Assembly: GCA_013398615.1 (NCBI GenBank)
Contig: VZSR01000598.1
Span: 1,302,960 to 1,366,959 of the forward strand
Source: Brachypodius melanocephalos
Lineage: Eukaryota; Chordata; Aves; Passeriformes; Pycnonotidae
Direction of reading: 5' to 3'
DNA length: 64,000 bases
Part shown: one piece after another, positions 1 to 13,000 of the stretch
How the letters are laid out: every line of letters starts with the position of its first letter
How positions within the stretch are numbered: position 1 is the stretch's first letter
The notes under the pieces: generated by a model
Database searches by the model: none
Seen by the model: only the letters and a program-made list of their open reading frames with translations
Told to the model about the DNA's origin: nothing
Program-made: the position numbers and the translations under genes

Positions 1-967
1 CTTCTTTTTCCAAATCCATGGGATCTGGCTCAAGCAAGGGGTGACAAAAACTCTCCTTAAGAAAGTGACTTCCTCCCTCTGTCAAGGCAACCCATCCTGT
101 GCTTAAACAGACACTTGCAATTGATCCTTGTCTTCAGTCATTTTAGCAGCCCTGTTGTCTTGATTTTACACAGCCAGTGGTAAATTAGATTACTAATTTA
201 AAGCTCTCAGAAATAGGATGATATCATCCTTTTAAAAGGGGTACTTTAAGACTTTTTGCTATCCAATGTTAATTTTGAATACTCAACAGATGAAGAGTCC
301 AAATATATTTTAGTATGAGCATCCATAATAATTATACATCAGTGTAATTTATTCCTTCTTTGTTACTTATTTTTAATTCAATAAATATATTTTCTTGCTG
401 TGTTGTATATTTGTAGAAGTGTGGAAGAAATTGGTGCCCTTATGGCAGATACACAGCAGACTTAAGCATTACCCTTACTCATTAAAATAAGATAAAAGTA
501 GAGTTGAAAAACAGTTTATGTCTTTTGCCAACAAACTTGTGAAAAAGGTAAATTCCACTCCTCCAGTATGAGTTTTTCAGAGGTGTGGAGAGGACAGAGT
601 GGACATTCCTCACCAAACTGTTTGTGCTGACTCTGCTGAGGCAGATAAGCAGAATATACAGAATTCACAAGACTGTGTGTCATATTTTGGGGACAATAAA
701 TAATGTTAGCTTTTTGAATGACGACAGTTCTTCAGCTTTAGCAATATGTGTGTAAAGCCACTGTGGTTTATTTTGATGATCTGCAGTTTTCCAGCCTGTT
801 TTTCCGTCCGGCAGTTGGGACCTGCAAATAAAGTAGAGTTTAGCCAATGCTAGGTAAGGCCTTTGTTCCTTACCTGTTTACTTTGGAAGGGAAGGTCAGG
901 TGCAGGCAGTGGATTCAAAGAGACTCAGTCAAGGCTGTTTGAGTGTTTAATGCTCTGAACTCTCCAG
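1..967 (+). other. DENND1A: DENND1A intron, 3' end
   Basis: This is intronic sequence upstream of the first exon in the window. It is AT-rich with no open frame of substance. I see no element I can name. Confidence 0.8.
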
Positions 968-1069
968 GGTGAACCCATCACTTTCTGTGAGGAAGCGTTC
1001 GTGTCCCACCGTTCGTCTGTGATGAGGCAGTTCCTGCAGAATGCCATCCAGCTGCAGCTCTTCAAGCAG
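968..1069 (+). CDS. DENND1A: DENND1A exon, end of DENN module
   Basis: The exon is 102 nt, phase 0 at both ends, with acceptor ctctccag and donor CAG/gtactg. It encodes GEPITFCEEAFVSH followed by MRQFLQNAIQLQLFKQ. This is the dDENN stretch of DENND1 proteins. It is the first exon in the window, so the protein continues to the left. Confidence 0.93.
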
Positions 1070-4000
1070 GTACTGACTCCAGTGATCCGTGAGAAGTAGA
1101 TTCTGTAACAATTCTGGTGGGCTCTGGGGGGCTCTTTCTATATCCCTTGATCCTGTAGTACAGCACCTCAATTCCTGCTGCTGCCTTCTCTCAGACTCAG
1201 CTGCTGAGGCTTTCTGTATATTGAGAGGTGGATGGGTTTTCCCACTAATGGTCTCTGAGCTCAAGGATTTTTCTTATCTGAGCATACCTAGACCTGAGAT
1301 ACCTCCTGTAAACTTTGTCCAGGAAGCATATTATCACTGAACATAGAACAACTGCTTTAGGGCAGCTGAAAACATGTATGGGTAGCCAAACAGGAATGCT
1401 GGTTTTTAACAAAGCCACACACCTTTGGGTGATGGTCAACATTGTACCAGTTTGGGTGGTATTTTCATTCTGAGTCCCTACCCAATGCAAACTTTGAGGT
1501 TATTGCAGCTAATGAAGTATAACGTCTTTCTGAAAAGATGAAGAATGGGATGGCTGATGTGTTCCTGTCTTTTAATCCTGGTGCAGTTCATTGATGGGCG
1601 TCTGGATCTGCTGAACTCTGGGGAGGGCTTCAGTGACGTGTTTGAAGAGGAGATAAATATGGGAGAATATGCAGGTAGGAAATATTTTAAGGTAATTTCA
1701 GACACTTTTGTTGGCTTACCATTTGTGGGTTATGATGATGTAATTGGTCATTGCTGCTAGGTAAATAACTGAGACTTAGTGATCCTGGCAGCCTGAAATG
1801 TCTTAGATTTTTGTTCTTTCCTCTGTCAAGAGCTTTGAATAATGTATTGTAGTCTGATTAATGCCTGTTCAGTCATAAAAATCCTCAGCATTACCAATTT
1901 AATAAAGTACAACTAAAAGAGTTCTTGCATTGGAGAAAAAATCTTGGCTTTGCCCAGAACCACCTCAGATTTCTTTTAGTGAACTTAAAAACATCTGTGT
2001 TCTCAAATGTCTGAGACAACACAGAGAAAGCAGGGAAGTGTAAATCTCTCATCAGTGTTATGTTTCCTCCTGAAAGAACAGGCTGACTGTCTTGTTCTGT
2101 CCATGCTCCAGAACCACTAAGTGCCAACACTTCACATTTTGAGCTTGTTTCCTACTCAGCAGAGGGTTCCAATTTGTTTGTTTGTGTTTGGTTCTCTGTA
2201 GGTAGCGACAAGCTGTACCACCAGTGGCTGTCCACAGTGAGGGTAAGCACACGAGGTCCTGCCAGACAGGACACAGTTTGTGAGACCTGTAAGCCGAGGG
2301 CTCTTGATTGTCCCTTGGACAAGTGCTGTATTAACCAGCAGTGGGCAAAACCAGAGTGACATTCAGCATAGTTTTCCTTGTGTCTTTTGTTTTAAATCTG
2401 ACCTTTTCATACTCAGCTCTGCTAATAAGGATAGTTAATGCTCTGTTATTTTAAGTCAAGAATGGTGGATTTTAGATCGCTGTTTGCTTTAAAGAGCTTT
2501 GATAACATTTCTTCCCTTGTTACTGTAATTACAGAAAGGAAGTGGAGCCATTTTAAACACAGTAAAGACCAAGGCTAACCCCGCCATGAAGACTGTCTAT
2601 AAGTTTGTAAGTACTGAGTACTGGTTTACTACTGAGATAAGAGTCTAATTACAATTCTGTTTTAACCTTTCAAATGAGACTCAAGGCTTACATCCATTTT
2701 TATTGGACTCACAAAATTACTCGAAATATATATTCATTCAGATTTCAAATTTAAATGAAAAAGTCATTTTGAAATTTAAACTCAATTGAAATGCAAAGGA
2801 CAATGGGAACTGTGATTTCTTTTGAAAGTACAGATGATAAATTCCATTTATTACACAGAACTCTTTCTGGGAAATAGTGCCTGTGTGCTCTGCTAGGCAG
2901 CTCTACCATGTCATCATTGCTCTGTTGGAAATCATTGTTACCTCAGCTTTCCCCGCTTGCAGCTTCATCGAAGGAAGGGAATCCTCTCATTTTCCAAATT
3001 GTTTCCGTCTTTTCTAAATGTCAATTAATTTTCCCTGGAGATTTCTTATACCTGCTTATTTAGAGCCCAACTTACTGAGTTATTCTTTAAATGGAAGTGT
3101 TTTCAGTGCTGTTAACAAACAGCTGGTGTGTTGCTGTGCTATCGTGTGTGGCTGCCAGCACCACTCTGCCAGATCAAACAGCACAGAAACAAGTGAGCAT
3201 TTCTTATATGCTCAGTTCTGGGAAATAAGGCTACAAAAAGCATTGAGATAGCCATTCAGACTTTGGTTTTTTTTCCTGCCTTCTTCCAGCCTGAGAGAGA
3301 GGAGTAAGATGAGGTTGGCTCCACTAAATGGAACTGGCATCCAGAGCACTGCGAGGAGAGTTTGCAGGCTCACTGCCAGTGGGGAAGAATAGAAGTTTAT
3401 AGCAAAGATAAATATTTACTGGGGAACACTGAGGCTGTGGGATGCAAACAGATGAAAGATATCTGTAGCTTCAAAACAGGGAAAACAAAATTTTTACAAC
3501 AAAGGTGGGGTGGTGGTTTTTGTTTATTTGGAGTGGTTTTAGCTTTCTGTTTGTTTTAATGTGTTTTCAGTATCCTCTTACATCTTTTTATTGCCATTTT
3601 TATTAACAAAACAAGTTTAGTCACTGCTGGAAATAGAAGGGAATTTTAACTTAAATTAATTTTTCATGCAGGCAAAAGATCATGCAAAAATGGGAATAAA
3701 AGAAGTGAAAAACCGCTTGAAGCAAAAGGTACTTGAAGTTCTTATTCAAAATGTATAAGTACCACGTCTGAAATCCTTAGCCACTGAAAGCATGATGTGA
3801 TCAATAGGAAGCTGTTTGATACAGTGTTGTTAGCACACTTCAAAATGCATTACCAGCTGTCCTGGATTTTTCACACTTATAAATATGCACAGACAAAAAA
3901 AAAATTGTCTTCAAATACATTAAAGCTCTGACTTAAACCCACAAAAGCCAGAAAATTGAGTGTTCAGCTTGGAATGATCCTGTTCCTGTCCTTCGTGCTG

Positions 4001-7000
4001 GGGCACTGTGTGAGGGGGCTGCATGTGGACTGGGAGCACTTCCCTACAGTTCTGGCAGTGAACTTTGTGAAAATGGCAAATTGTTGTTATTTTTGCAATA
4101 ATCAGTTAGGGAAAATAGCATCATGTTTGTCTGCCATTGGGAAGGGGATTTCTGCATTTCTTGAATGTCTGCCGCAAAGTTCAGGCAGGAAGACATTTAC
4201 TAGAGTTGGTGTCCGCTGCCAATTGGAGTTATTGCAGGAAAAAATACTCAAATTATTGTTTCCCAGATGTGTGTGTGTGTTTGTAAACAGCACAATTCCC
4301 AACTGCTCTGTTGTGTTTGAGGGATGTGTTAAACAATCCCACCTGCTCCTTTTGAACCAGAGGTACAGTCACACTGGCACACACCTCGTGGGTAGGTGGG
4401 CAGCTCTGCCCTGGGTTGTTGCAGATGCTCCCTTTTTTCACCAGAGCTCCCAGAGTCATGGAGGAAGCCAGGCAGGCAGCTGACCTGCTGAGAGAGCTGA
4501 AGGTCTTATTCAGAAATTTGTATTCAATTTGCTGCATAGGAGTTTGGGTGGTTTTTCTTTAATCTGTGCTCTCTCTGTAAATTTCTTCTCTAAATTTCCA
4601 GACCATCCTCTTAAGTTAGGGCTACAGATGTTGGTGGGCAGACAGAAATGCACCTGAGCCTGTCACCAGCCTGTTCCTCCAAAGGGGTTTCTGTGCAGCC
4701 AGGCTGCAAAGTGAGACGTTGCTTGTGTACATTCCAGCTGCTGGCCCCTCTCTGAACACTCCACACATTGCTGCAGAATCTCAGGGAAGAGAAAGTTGCT
4801 TCAGATGCTTTTATGTTATTTTATTGCTCTACATTATATGTGACCACTGTAGGTGTAATTTGAAAACAACAGAAACACAAAGCAGTTTTCTTGTAGATAG
4901 ATTTCTTTATGTCATTCCGTGTGTTTCACTTCTGGACATCATCTTCCTAAATAATAAAATCTTTGGCCTTCTCATGTGTGTTTCTAAAGCAGTTGGAGCT
5001 GTGTAACATGACTGGATTTTTTCCTGCATTTTAAATGCTAATAGAATTGTGTGCTATTGTGTGACATTTGTATAGGAGGCTGAGAAAGCCTCATTCAGTC
5101 GTTGCTTTGTTTTATTATTATTGTTGTCTTCCTGGTCTGTCAAGCAGCAAGCGTCTATTTAAAAAACACACATAACATTTACAGCTAAATGGGCCAATTT
5201 TGTTTTACCTTCCTTATGTTGTGTATCTGTAAGTGAGATTCTTTAACATGATTGTTCAACATGGGCTTTCACAAGAGATAGCTGGGAGTCGTTGACACAC
5301 ACTGCTCTACCTCTCCTTCCTTTATTATTCTGTCCTTTTCTATCCCATCCTCTTCTCCATGTGAATGCAGGTAGGAAGGGAACTAAAATTAGGGATTGCT
5401 CTGTTGAAAGTGAAAAAAATAGCAAACATTGTTTTGGTCACCCTCATTTTTAATCTAAATGTCGGTGCTGCTCCATTATGAGTGTGTTATGCACAGGTCC
5501 ATTAATGCATCCTCCCTGGTTTTTATGTAAGAGCATTGTATTTATCCCGTGTTTCCTCACTAACGTGTGAGTGTTAACTGTCTGACATTCTGGTATCATT
5601 AAATACTGACTTTTTGCCAAATTTGGGATGCTAGTCTTTCATCTTCTGAGAGTAACCTAAGGTTATTTTTAAACTGAACTTACTATCCAGTGCATTTTAA
5701 CGTACTATTTTCCATTATTAATATAGAAAGTATGCAGGCCCCTGGTAAGGAAGAGTCAAATATAAACATCCCTTTTCCAGTTTTTGCTGCCAAATCTGAG
5801 CAGCTTCTGTACAAGATAGAATTTAAAAATGCAATAAAGCTGGAGGTTCTGCTTCCTCCAACTCTGCATAGCAATGGTGACCTCTTAAATATAATCAAGA
5901 GCCCATTTTGCCCTTGGTCTGCTCCAGTCTTGGGTTTGAATTGCAAATGAGAAATGCAGGATTGACCTGTTGAGAGGTCACTGTGGTGTGTGTAAGGTCC
6001 TTCTTTAATATGATAGTGGAGATTGAATGGTGCTCCATTTCCATCCCTTGTTCATTTGTGGTGCAGTATTTCAAAGCAACAGAAATAGTTTTCAGAGGAT
6101 TCTTATGAGTGAGAGCAAATAATTGTTAATAGATACAGCCTGGTAGCTTTATTTTATATCTGATACAGTTCTTTTTTTCTTTTTTTTCTCTTTTTTCTTT
6201 ATCATTTTCCCTTTTTATTTTTTTTTTTTTTTTTTTTAATTCTTTTTTGCAAAGGCTGCCTTTTTCCATCTCACAAACCAACCGTGGTGGTCAAGTCCCT
6301 CCGTTAGTAGCTCATTTGAAGCTTAACTGCATAGAATTAGGAAGAAGGAGGAATATGAATGGTACCATCCTCAACTTTCAGTCAGGAGAATGGAACTTAC
6401 TGAAAGCTCTGGCTAAGACAATTTATATAAATGGTTGGGCACTTGGCATTAATATATTCAACATTATTTTAGTTACTAGAGCCCTGTGCGGCTCTAGTTA
6501 ATGCCTGTTATTCTGGAAACAGCTCATTTAGAGCTTTATAACACAACCTGCACAACGTTCAGGACATTCAGAGTGTATTTTGCTCCTCTCTAGCCAGTGT
6601 TTGCAGTCCATTACAAAATTTAAGATCAGATTTCACTAGTTTTTTTAAACTCAAATGGGTTTTCATTGAAGATAGAAAACAAACTTTTGTGGAGCAGATT
6701 TTGCTTTGATGAGTGAAGCTGTATTGCTGATTTGTTTGCCTTTTGGGGATGTTGAAAAAATAGAGAGGACTCAAGTAATTTAATTGTCATATTTTATTAA
6801 GCAGTTTTTAAAATATATATTGTGGTTTCATTGGAAGTCTGTACACCAAACTCGGTGGAAGTAGGCTTTAGGAACATGTTATCTTTTATATGCAATTATA
6901 TCATCAGAGAAGTAGAGGCAATCTATAGCAATAAAAGCTCAAGGATTTGCAGTGATCGTTACACATCTGAGGGGATTTTGCTTAATGGCTTAATCTCTCT

Positions 7001-10000
7001 ATCTTTTATCTCCTCCCCTTCTCCTCATGTCCAAATGTTGGTGTCCTTTTTCTGGTTTTTGGGGATTTGCCTGGGCAGACGCTTTGCTTTCCCTTGCCTT
7101 GCTGTGCTGTCTTGGCTGGAGCCGCAGCCCCAGGCAGGGCTGGGAGCAGCCCCTGCTCAGCACAGCCTGGGTGGCCCTGGGGTGCTGGAGCTTTGGCAGC
7201 TCCAGGCACCTTCAGTGTGCCTCCACCCCACAGAAACCTGTGCATAGGCTTTGTGTTCAGTGTGATTGCGGGCCATGGTGCTGCCGTAGGCACTGTGAGT
7301 CCCAAACTGAGGACATCCCTTCCTTGGGGCTCGATGCTGTCTGGAGCTGGAGTAGGAGTTTGACAGACACTCACCTTTCTTGTCCATGCCTTGTTTTGGG
7401 GCTCTTTGTTACTAATTCGGAGGACTTTGTTGTACCTTTTCAAGACAAGGTGGCATTGTGCAGCTGAAGGGCGGGGGGGAAGAAAAAGTTTTTCTCTCTA
7501 GTTTGACCTTAACAAGTTGTTAATTCCCCATGATCCTTATGCCCGTATTGGGGAACCACTGCTCTACCAGCTGGATCTAAAGAGGGGTCTCATCTTCTCT
7601 GTGGAGCAGACAAAGCCCCTTAGAAAGTCCATCCAGCTTTTTGTTTCATTTGACCTAAACACATTAGGTCAGTGTGTGTCCAAAGGAACCATTTCTAATT
7701 GGCCATCAGCTTACACGGCTCATTATTGTACCTGAGCGAGCCGGGGGCTCGCGGGGCCGTGTCAGAGGTCAGGGAATCAAAGCCCTGCCGGTGGCAGCAG
7801 CCACCCTCAGGTCAGCCTTGCAGAGCTCCAGCCTGTGCAGCCTTCTCTCCATATTTACCCAGCATTATTTCCTTGGCATTGTTGCAGAGATGTAAGGTTT
7901 GGGGCCCACTGCGTTGCAGACTGTTTCTCAACTCACTTTCAAACTCTTCGCTCCTTCTCTGATTCCTGGTGTCTTCAAGCCTTTGTCTTTTTCAAAACCT
8001 GTGTTACACACCCTGTGCCTGCACTTGCCAAGTCCTCTAACCTGGGCTGGTGGGTCACTTCACTTCTGGAGATGAGAACTAATGTCAAAGCAAACAAAAA
8101 GTATTCTGCCAGGCAGCCCTTGGTGTTGTACCCTCTCCTGCAGGCATATCCAGTGCACACAGACTCCAAGATAAAATGCAAAGCTAACTAAACTCTGAGT
8201 TCCATCTCTCCTTGCCACTTCAACCAGTAATTGTTCTGCTATGGATAAATCTGTGCTGTACGTTAATGGAATTACTGTGTTCATTTAGGCTTACAGTAAG
8301 CAGAATGCCCTGTCCCTGGGCTTCTGTTGAATTCATTTCTAAAACAGAAAATCTGAGCTGTGTTTTTTTTCTCCACATGCATTTCCTGGCTTTTGCGTGC
8401 TCAAGTCAGACATTTTGTTGAATGTTCTGTTTGCACCACTGGTACTGGGAGGGGAGAGGGGTTGTGTACAAGCTCTGATGGCTGAAACGTTTTATTCTAA
8501 TGATGTTTTCTTTTCTGTACTTTGGTGTTTCTTTCCCCTAACATCCAAACTGTTAGTCAGCATTATCCTCTAGTGTCTCCTTTGTGCACCTTCCCCTCTC
8601 TCAGGAGTGTTCCTGGCCGTGCTATTCACCTTTTCCTACCACACAGGACATTGCTGAGAACGGATGCTCGGCAGCGCCGGAGGAGCCCCTGCCAAGGACA
8701 GCACCATCACCACTGGCTGAGAAGAAGGACCCCAAATTAAGAGAGGACAGAAGACCAATCACAGTACATTTTGGTCAGGTAGGTCCTGGTGTGAAGTTGT
8801 TCTCAATCATGTGACTGAGCAAAAGTAGTTCAGAGAAAAGTTATGATAACGAATGTGCCAAAAGCTTTGTTTTCTTTAGTCACTGAACCATGCTATTTTA
8901 GTTTTATTTCTGTTGTATCTGTTTCAAGGGGATTCCAAAACCTGATTTTTCTGGGGTTTGCTGATTCCTTTTGTTCAGATGATGATTTTGAGGAAAATAA
9001 ACCGTAAGTGAATGGGGGGTGAAGCATAAATATTGTGGCAATTTTATAAACTATTTTGTGGCTGTTTTAGCATGCAAGGTGCTACAGCCCTCAGGACTGA
9101 GGGTGTAGAATTTAAAACATCCCCTTTTATCTAGCCAGATCATTAGTGTCAATATGGAACGTCCAACTATTAAAGCATTTGAACATTCTCTGAAAATTAA
9201 ATGCGATGAATTAAGATGGAAAAATCAATTAATAGCTTGTTAGTGTGCTCTCTATTCAGTATTGACAGCTGAGCTGTTCACATTAGTTACTTGTGTAATG
9301 TTTCTTTTGATATGTCTGCAAAACAGAGAGTTTGGGGGTTTTTGAAGAGCTAGCTATTTAGAAAATGTTATAGTTGCTGTGATTTTCATGGAACAACATC
9401 CAGTATCTATTAGCAGTTTGCCAGTGTTCCCCTATTAAGTATAGCCTGATTCAAAAAATAACAAGATTTATGTTCACAGTTCTCTTTTCTTTTGCTGTAT
9501 CTGTTCTTTACACTGTTCTGACTAGAAAAACAGGAGGGAATATCTGATTTCTTCTAAGGAAGCAAAATGTGATTTTAAAGCAATTGTAAAACATTATAAA
9601 ATGTGAAGCAAACTGGTTTTGGAGAAGTGTCTATGAATAGAAACCAGCTGGTGTGGCTGCACTGACTGTTCAGGTATTAGATGGGGCTACCCGAGGTCTG
9701 ATCAGTGCTCAGAGCAATGTTGTCTGCATCATTTCAGAATTATTTTTTCAGTACTTTCACCAGTGTGCTAAATGTAAGTTCTTGTAGACTTTTAAAAAAT
9801 CATTCTCTTCCAATTAAGTATTTTCAGTAGAGGTTTATTTTTCCATTACTTTCTGTGCCACTACAGTGGAGAGGAATTGGGGCTACTGGAGGAATGCAGC
9901 CATCTAGCTCCAGCAGGGACATGTTACATTTCATTTGAAGCAGTCAGAAATCACATAATATTAGAACTGATTTTCAATTTTTCCTTTAGATTTTTGGGAA

Positions 10001-13000
10001 CGATGGGTGGTTCAAACATGATGGTAGATTAATGAAATATATATTTGAGTGGTAAGTACGAATTTAAATTCATGAGGTTTTTTAACAACCACTTTCGAAT
10101 TTTTTTAATGATCACTTTTCCGTATCGAAAGAAACACACATCAGCTTTCCTGACCCCTGGCTGTGGGGAGAGGCTCACTGGCTGAATGCTTATTGCAGTC
10201 ATCACATTACAAATGTTGCTTTCCAAAAACCGACCCGACTTAGCAGTTGCAGGGCTGTCTGACTCCCAGCCTTGGTCCTGGCACGGCTCTGCTCTTCCTG
10301 GTAGCCCAATGCCAAAACAAAAATGAAATCATACCTTCATTCAAAAGGAAAAGATCTTCAGGTTTATGAAATATAGATTAAGGCTTTGGGGAGGAAAAAA
10401 GCAGCAACATTTACTGTATAAATGGGAGCTGGCTTCTAACTCGTGATTAAAGGCAGAGATTTTAATGTCACTTTTAACTCTATCTAGAATACAGAAGGTG
10501 GGAACAATTAAAAAGGCACAAGAACTCTGAAATAAGGGCTGTTTGTGCATTCACAGCTCTTCTAAACTGAAGAGGATGAAAGAGGCTTTTTTCTCATTGT
10601 CAGGGGCTCTCTCGGAGCGCAGCATTGTGCGGCTGGCAGCGCGGTTTAAAATGCATGCATGCGCTGGGGTCAGGGCCCGGCTCGGGGCGGGCGGTGCAGG
10701 GAGCGCGGCCGCAGCGCTGCAGCAGCGCTCCGCCGCCGCGCGGGCCTTTAATTGAGACGTGCTGTCAAAGTGACAAACACATTTGCATACAGTCTATTTA
10801 TTTTCCTCGGAAAGGTCTGCAGTCTGCTGTTGGTTGAACATTCTTAATCAGCGAGCTGTAAGTGAGCCGGCAGCGAGCTGTCCTGTGCTGGGTGCTTCTC
10901 TTCATTACATGACAGATTAGCTAAAGGGGGATGGGCTAGCGAGCCAGCAACAACCTTTAATTTTAACTCATTATCTCTCACCCTAGAGTGAGGGAGTTGC
11001 TGGCTTTTCCAAACACAGTTGTGTATCTGCAGTTGTTAGGCTACAAAAAATATCAGTAAAATATCTTGAAATTGCACAGCTCCTCAGCTGATGGCTCACC
11101 AAAATTTGGCAGTGATTAGCTGACTGGGGGAGATTCTGTATGTCCTGGCTCTTCTTGGTGAGTGGTGATCAGGCATCATTGCAGAGCCTTGTTTATTGTG
11201 GAATTGTTTTAATGATGCTTCCTGTAATACTGCTACATTGTGGGAAAGCTCTCCTTGATGGTGAAAAGAAGGATTTTAGCCAGATAGCCTGGGGCAGTGT
11301 AGTAAAGATCTAAACAGAGTGTTCTTAGTAAGACACCACCGTGAGAGGGGGGGACCACGGCTTTTCCTGGGTAGGACTTTGAGTGCTTTACCCAGGGTGT
11401 ACCTTTCTTACTGATCTCTGCATCAACCAGATACAGGAACTACCACCACGGGCTCTGGGACAATGCAACTGTACTCAACAAGAAGCAGGAGCAGTACAGG
11501 CAGCTCAGGGTTTAATGGCTGGGGAGAAGAGGGAACAATTTTCAAGCCAAGGCCAAGATTCAAATGAAAGTTTTGTAGCACTGATTAGTGCTCTGTGTTT
11601 GGGGGAAGGGTAAGGATAATTATTATGGAAGATCCAGTGCTACAGAGAACATCTCTTGTGGTGCTGGGCTGGTGGTTGCACCTGATGGTCTTACCACTCT
11701 TTTTCAACCTTAGTCATTCTATGAATGTCCTGTTACTTGTTTTCTTCTGGTTTTAGTCTTAAAAGCTGGCCAAAATGTCCTTAAAGCATCAAACACATGC
11801 TGCAAATCCAGCTACCAGAGCTGTCCTGGGGATCCTTCCCAGTGTGCCAGGCAGGACAGGCACTGGGAGCCCAGTAAGCCCTGGCCAGGGCAGAGTGGGA
11901 CAATGATGCAGGTGATTTGTGATTCAAGGGTTTGAGCTCTTGTTTCTATATCCCCACTTGTACTTTTTAGGTAGAACACGTGTGTGTGTCGTCTTTGAGC
12001 TATTTGGAGGATAAACACTACACAGTGTCATGGTGACTGTTTTGAACAGATTCCTTGTCCAAGCAAGCAGCCGTTGGGGCTACTTTGGCAGGACCCACAG
12101 AGTTCACACAGGATTGGTACCTGTGCCCAGTCTTCCCACCAGTCAGGGAGGGGTGGTGTGAGCACACAGGATGAGCCCAAGGGCTTTAAAATCAAACCTA
12201 CACTTAGGAATGTTCTTCCTCAGGAGCTTTCCCACAGTTAGTAGCACCTCTGATTTAGTATAATTAAACCAGCAAATGATAAGCTGCCAGAAACATCACT
12301 TGTTGGGAAAGGGAGTCATTTCATTAGAAGCAAGTGATCCTGGCAGTTGTGTACAGCTCTCTAATTGTGTCTGTTATAATTAGAATGTCTTTTGTCAGCT
12401 TCACTGGGTTTATGTTTTCTATGGCTTGTTTTTATTTACTGGCAGGATATTTAATTCCATTTATGTACCAAAAGGTGTAAAGCTTAAGAAAATACAAAAG
12501 ACTCTTCCACATCTATCTTTAGTAGAGAGATTCAATCATTTTCCACTCTTGATGCAAACTGCAGAGAATCAGTGCTCTAGGGAGTAATGTAAATAGCTGT
12601 GAAACAAATGGAAAATGCACTAATGTACTGAAGCAGCTTGTCTGACTCGAAAGGCTTCTCTGAGTTCTCTCCCTGGCTCATTGTGACTGCTGTTAAACTC
12701 TAGCAGGCCACAGCATGGAAATTGCCATCTTATTTGCTGGTTTGAACCTTTTTGCTGTAAATGAACGTGTTCATTTTTCCTAGTCACAGTCTGCACTTGG
12801 ACACACAGAATAAACAACTCTGCTTTGTAGGGCAGTGCTCTTCTTCCAGGAGATTAAACGGCATTAAGAGGTCAGGGGAAGATGGGGAGAACACCAGCCA
12901 GCTACATTCCAGGAATGCAGAGCTGGATCGCTGAGGCCAGAGGCAGCAGAGGAGGGATTATCTGCAGGGTAAAAGGGATGAAGTAGGGAAGGGAGGAAGG

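Larger units (their letters stand above)
1070..3671 (+). other. DENND1A: DENND1A short introns
   Basis: Four introns (1070-1586, 1675-2201, 2243-2534, 2607-3671) separate five small exons. Apart from splice signals I see nothing distinctive. The short open frames on both strands lack splice or family support. Confidence 0.8.
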
